From: Chitinophagaceae bacterium
Lineage (GTDB): Bacteria > Bacteroidota > Bacteroidia > Chitinophagales > Chitinophagaceae
DNA: 13,190 nt
Direction: 5' to 3'
Assembly (NCBI GenBank): GCA_016720565.1
Contig: JADKKJ010000006.1
Location: forward strand, 1-13,190
Shown: positions 12,161 through 13,190 of the stretch, piece after piece
Position numbering within the stretch: position 1 is the first letter of the stretch
Layout of the letters: each line of letters starts with the position of its first letter
The notes under the pieces: model-generated
What the model saw: the letters and a program-made list of their open reading frames with translations, nothing else
Told to the model about the DNA's origin: nothing
The model's database searches: none
Position numbers and translations under genes: made by a program

Positions 12161-12580
12161 ATGAAAAATCATCTTGTTTCAGGAAGTTGGAATGCTCTCT
12201 GTGATAGTTGCGGAAGAAAGTTTAAGGCACAGGATTTGCAACGTCGGTGGGATGGTCTTATGGTCTGTAAGGAAGACTATGAAATTAGACATCCCTCCGA
12301 TTTTCTACGGGTACAAAAGGAGAAAATTTCAGTAGACTTTTCTCGACCATACCCAATGAATGATACCTTTATTCGCTATACCTGCTCTATTAAAGAGACT
12401 AACGGTAAAGCAGATATTGGTGCTGCTGATTGTGCTAGAGTGGATTTTGATATGCCATATGATTCATGGGATGTGACCACTAATTGGATTTATAGGGATC
12501 GTTATCCCGCAATTGCTGGCTTGGCACAAGCAGGAGAATCAACTTCAGGAATTGCACATAGTTTACAACCAGGAATATAA
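12161..12580 (+). CDS. Small zinc-ribbon-like phage protein
   Basis: This 139-residue protein starts at ATG 12161, two bases after the previous stop, with GGA at 12149-12151 upstream. The N-terminal third has C14 and C17 in LCDSCGRKFK and C36 in VCKEDYEIRHPSDF. That makes a likely zinc site in which D39 or H44 could be the fourth ligand. The order W-x-x-x-CD-x-CG-x-K-FK...RWDGL-x-VC-x-x-D-x-E-x-RHP-x-D is familiar from small phage proteins located before tail-fibre genes. The C-terminal half is acidic and aromatic (FDMPYDSWDVTTNWIYRD) and may be a separate beta domain. The function is unknown; a tail-associated structural or assembly role is inferred from place. The stop is directly followed by the next ATG. 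Confidence 0.8.
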   Translation: MKNHLVSGSWNALCDSCGRKFKAQDLQRRWDGLMVCKEDYEIRHPSDFLRVQKEKISVDFSRPYPMNDTFIRYTCSIKETNGKADIGAADCARVDFDMPYDSWDVTTNWIYRDRYPAIAGLAQAGESTSGIAHSLQPGI

Positions 12581-13190
12581 ATGGCATCTACTACTTTTGT
12601 TGATGGAGTTACCCTCATTGAAGCCTCTTGGCTAAATGATGTTAACGGATTTGTTTATTCAGGAGGTTCTGGAACAGTAGCTTGGGGTGCTATTACTGGA
12701 ACACTCTCTAATCAAACGGACCTTCAGACAGCCTTAAACCTTAAGGCTAACGCAGCCTCTCCTACTTTTACGGGAACTTCCACTTTCTCTGGACCGATAT
12801 CCATTTCTGGAGGAGTGGGGACTAGTGGACAATTTCTTACTAGTGCGGGAGCAGGACAACCAACTTGGACGACTCCCTCTAGCGGCACAGTTACGTCCGT
12901 TTCTGTGGTATCGGCGAATGGGTTTGGTGGATCAGTAGCAACTGCTACTACTACCCCCGCCATTACACTAACAACTAGTCTTACTGGATTGTTAAAAGGA
13001 AATGGAACTTCCATGTCTGCCGCTACAGCGGGAACGGACTATGTAGCTCCTGGAGGAGCGTTAGGAACCCCCTCTAGTGGAACATTGACTAATGTCACAG
13101 GACTTCCTTTATCCACTGGAGTTACCGGAAATCTATCGGTAAATAATCTTAACTCTGGAACAGGTGCCTCTGCTACCACTTATTGGAGAG
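12581..13190 (+). CDS. Tail fibre protein, N-terminal part, cut by window end
   Basis: The frame opens at ATG 12581, directly after the previous stop, with AGGAA at 12571-12575 as ribosome site, and stays open for 203 codons to the window edge. It begins ASTTFVDGVTLIEASWLNDV, the N-terminal segment that attaches many podovirus-like fibres to the virion. A run of fibre repeats follows: LNLKANAASPTFTGTSTFSG (residues 53-71), then PSSGTVTSVSVVSANGFGG and TPAITLTTSLTGLLKGNGT, then LGTPSSGTLTNVTGLPLSTG and NLNSGTGAS. These Gly/Ser/Thr-rich segments occur in trimeric phage fibres and structural shaft proteins. The missing C-terminus would carry the receptor-binding tip or an intramolecular chaperone. 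No base or frame anomaly was seen. A fibre role is well supported, the receptor is unknown. Confidence 0.9.
   Translation, partial: MASTTFVDGVTLIEASWLNDVNGFVYSGGSGTVAWGAITGTLSNQTDLQTALNLKANAASPTFTGTSTFSGPISISGGVGTSGQFLTSAGAGQPTWTTPSSGTVTSVSVVSANGFGGSVATATTTPAITLTTSLTGLLKGNGTSMSAATAGTDYVAPGGALGTPSSGTLTNVTGLPLSTGVTGNLSVNNLNSGTGASATTYWR

Noticed and set aside
12724..13014. Leftward 96-codon frame opposite the tail fibre
   Set aside because: Its Val/Pro-rich composition is what the antisense of Thr/Gly/Ser-rich fibre repeats gives. No start signals were seen.

Overview
This window is a piece of a tailed double-stranded DNA phage (or a metagenomic contig of one). It holds a gene-free regulatory stretch, then a rightward gene cluster for DNA packaging, head assembly, small virion proteins and tail fibre. 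All supported genes are on the + strand. Shine-Dalgarno sites of the AGGAG type and a consensus sigma70 promoter point to a bacterial host of the common proteobacterial style. The sequence alone does not name the host. The P22-like portal, Mu gpT-like capsid protein, scaffold and fibre with a WLNDVN-type N-terminus suggest a podovirus-like phage close to lineages known mostly from aquatic viromes. That placement is family-level recall, not a search result.

Layout. Positions 1-394 are very AT-rich, carry three hairpins, and contain two back-to-back sigma70 promoters. The rightward one is a perfect TTGACA-17-TATAAT with an extended -10. From 395 to 3174 lies the packaging block: terminase small subunit (reading frame broken by one surplus base), two different HNH endonuclease genes in tandem, and terminase large subunit. 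From 3155 to 8531 lies the head block: portal, a small conserved protein, a GroES-like co-chaperonin, scaffold, a conserved unknown, a probable decoration protein, and the major capsid protein followed by a strong terminator. From 8579 to 10415 come five small probable virion proteins, the first enclosed between two terminators.

At about 10320 base composition jumps to GC-rich and reading frames are discordant. The resident gene is fused out of frame to the last 29 codons of a foreign gene. A structural gene (10412-10924) and a LamG-type appendage gene (from 10927) follow. The LamG gene is broken twice by single surplus bases, once at a G8 run. It ends in the phage motif NPWQVFAP and is joined to resident-style glycine/serine beta repeats up to 12158. 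A small zinc-binding protein and the first 203 codons of a tail fibre close the window.

How it works together. Both terminase subunits, the portal and probably the HNH proteins form the packaging motor. Scaffold and capsid protein, perhaps folded with help from the phage GroES acting with host GroEL, build the procapsid. The products from 8579 onward probably decorate or complete the virion and make host-contact structures. The most notable points are the tandem HNH pair overprinting the terS end, the phage co-chaperonin inside the head operon, and the mosaic junction with the frameshifted G-tract appendage gene. No defence system, CRISPR array, tRNA or integrase was seen.
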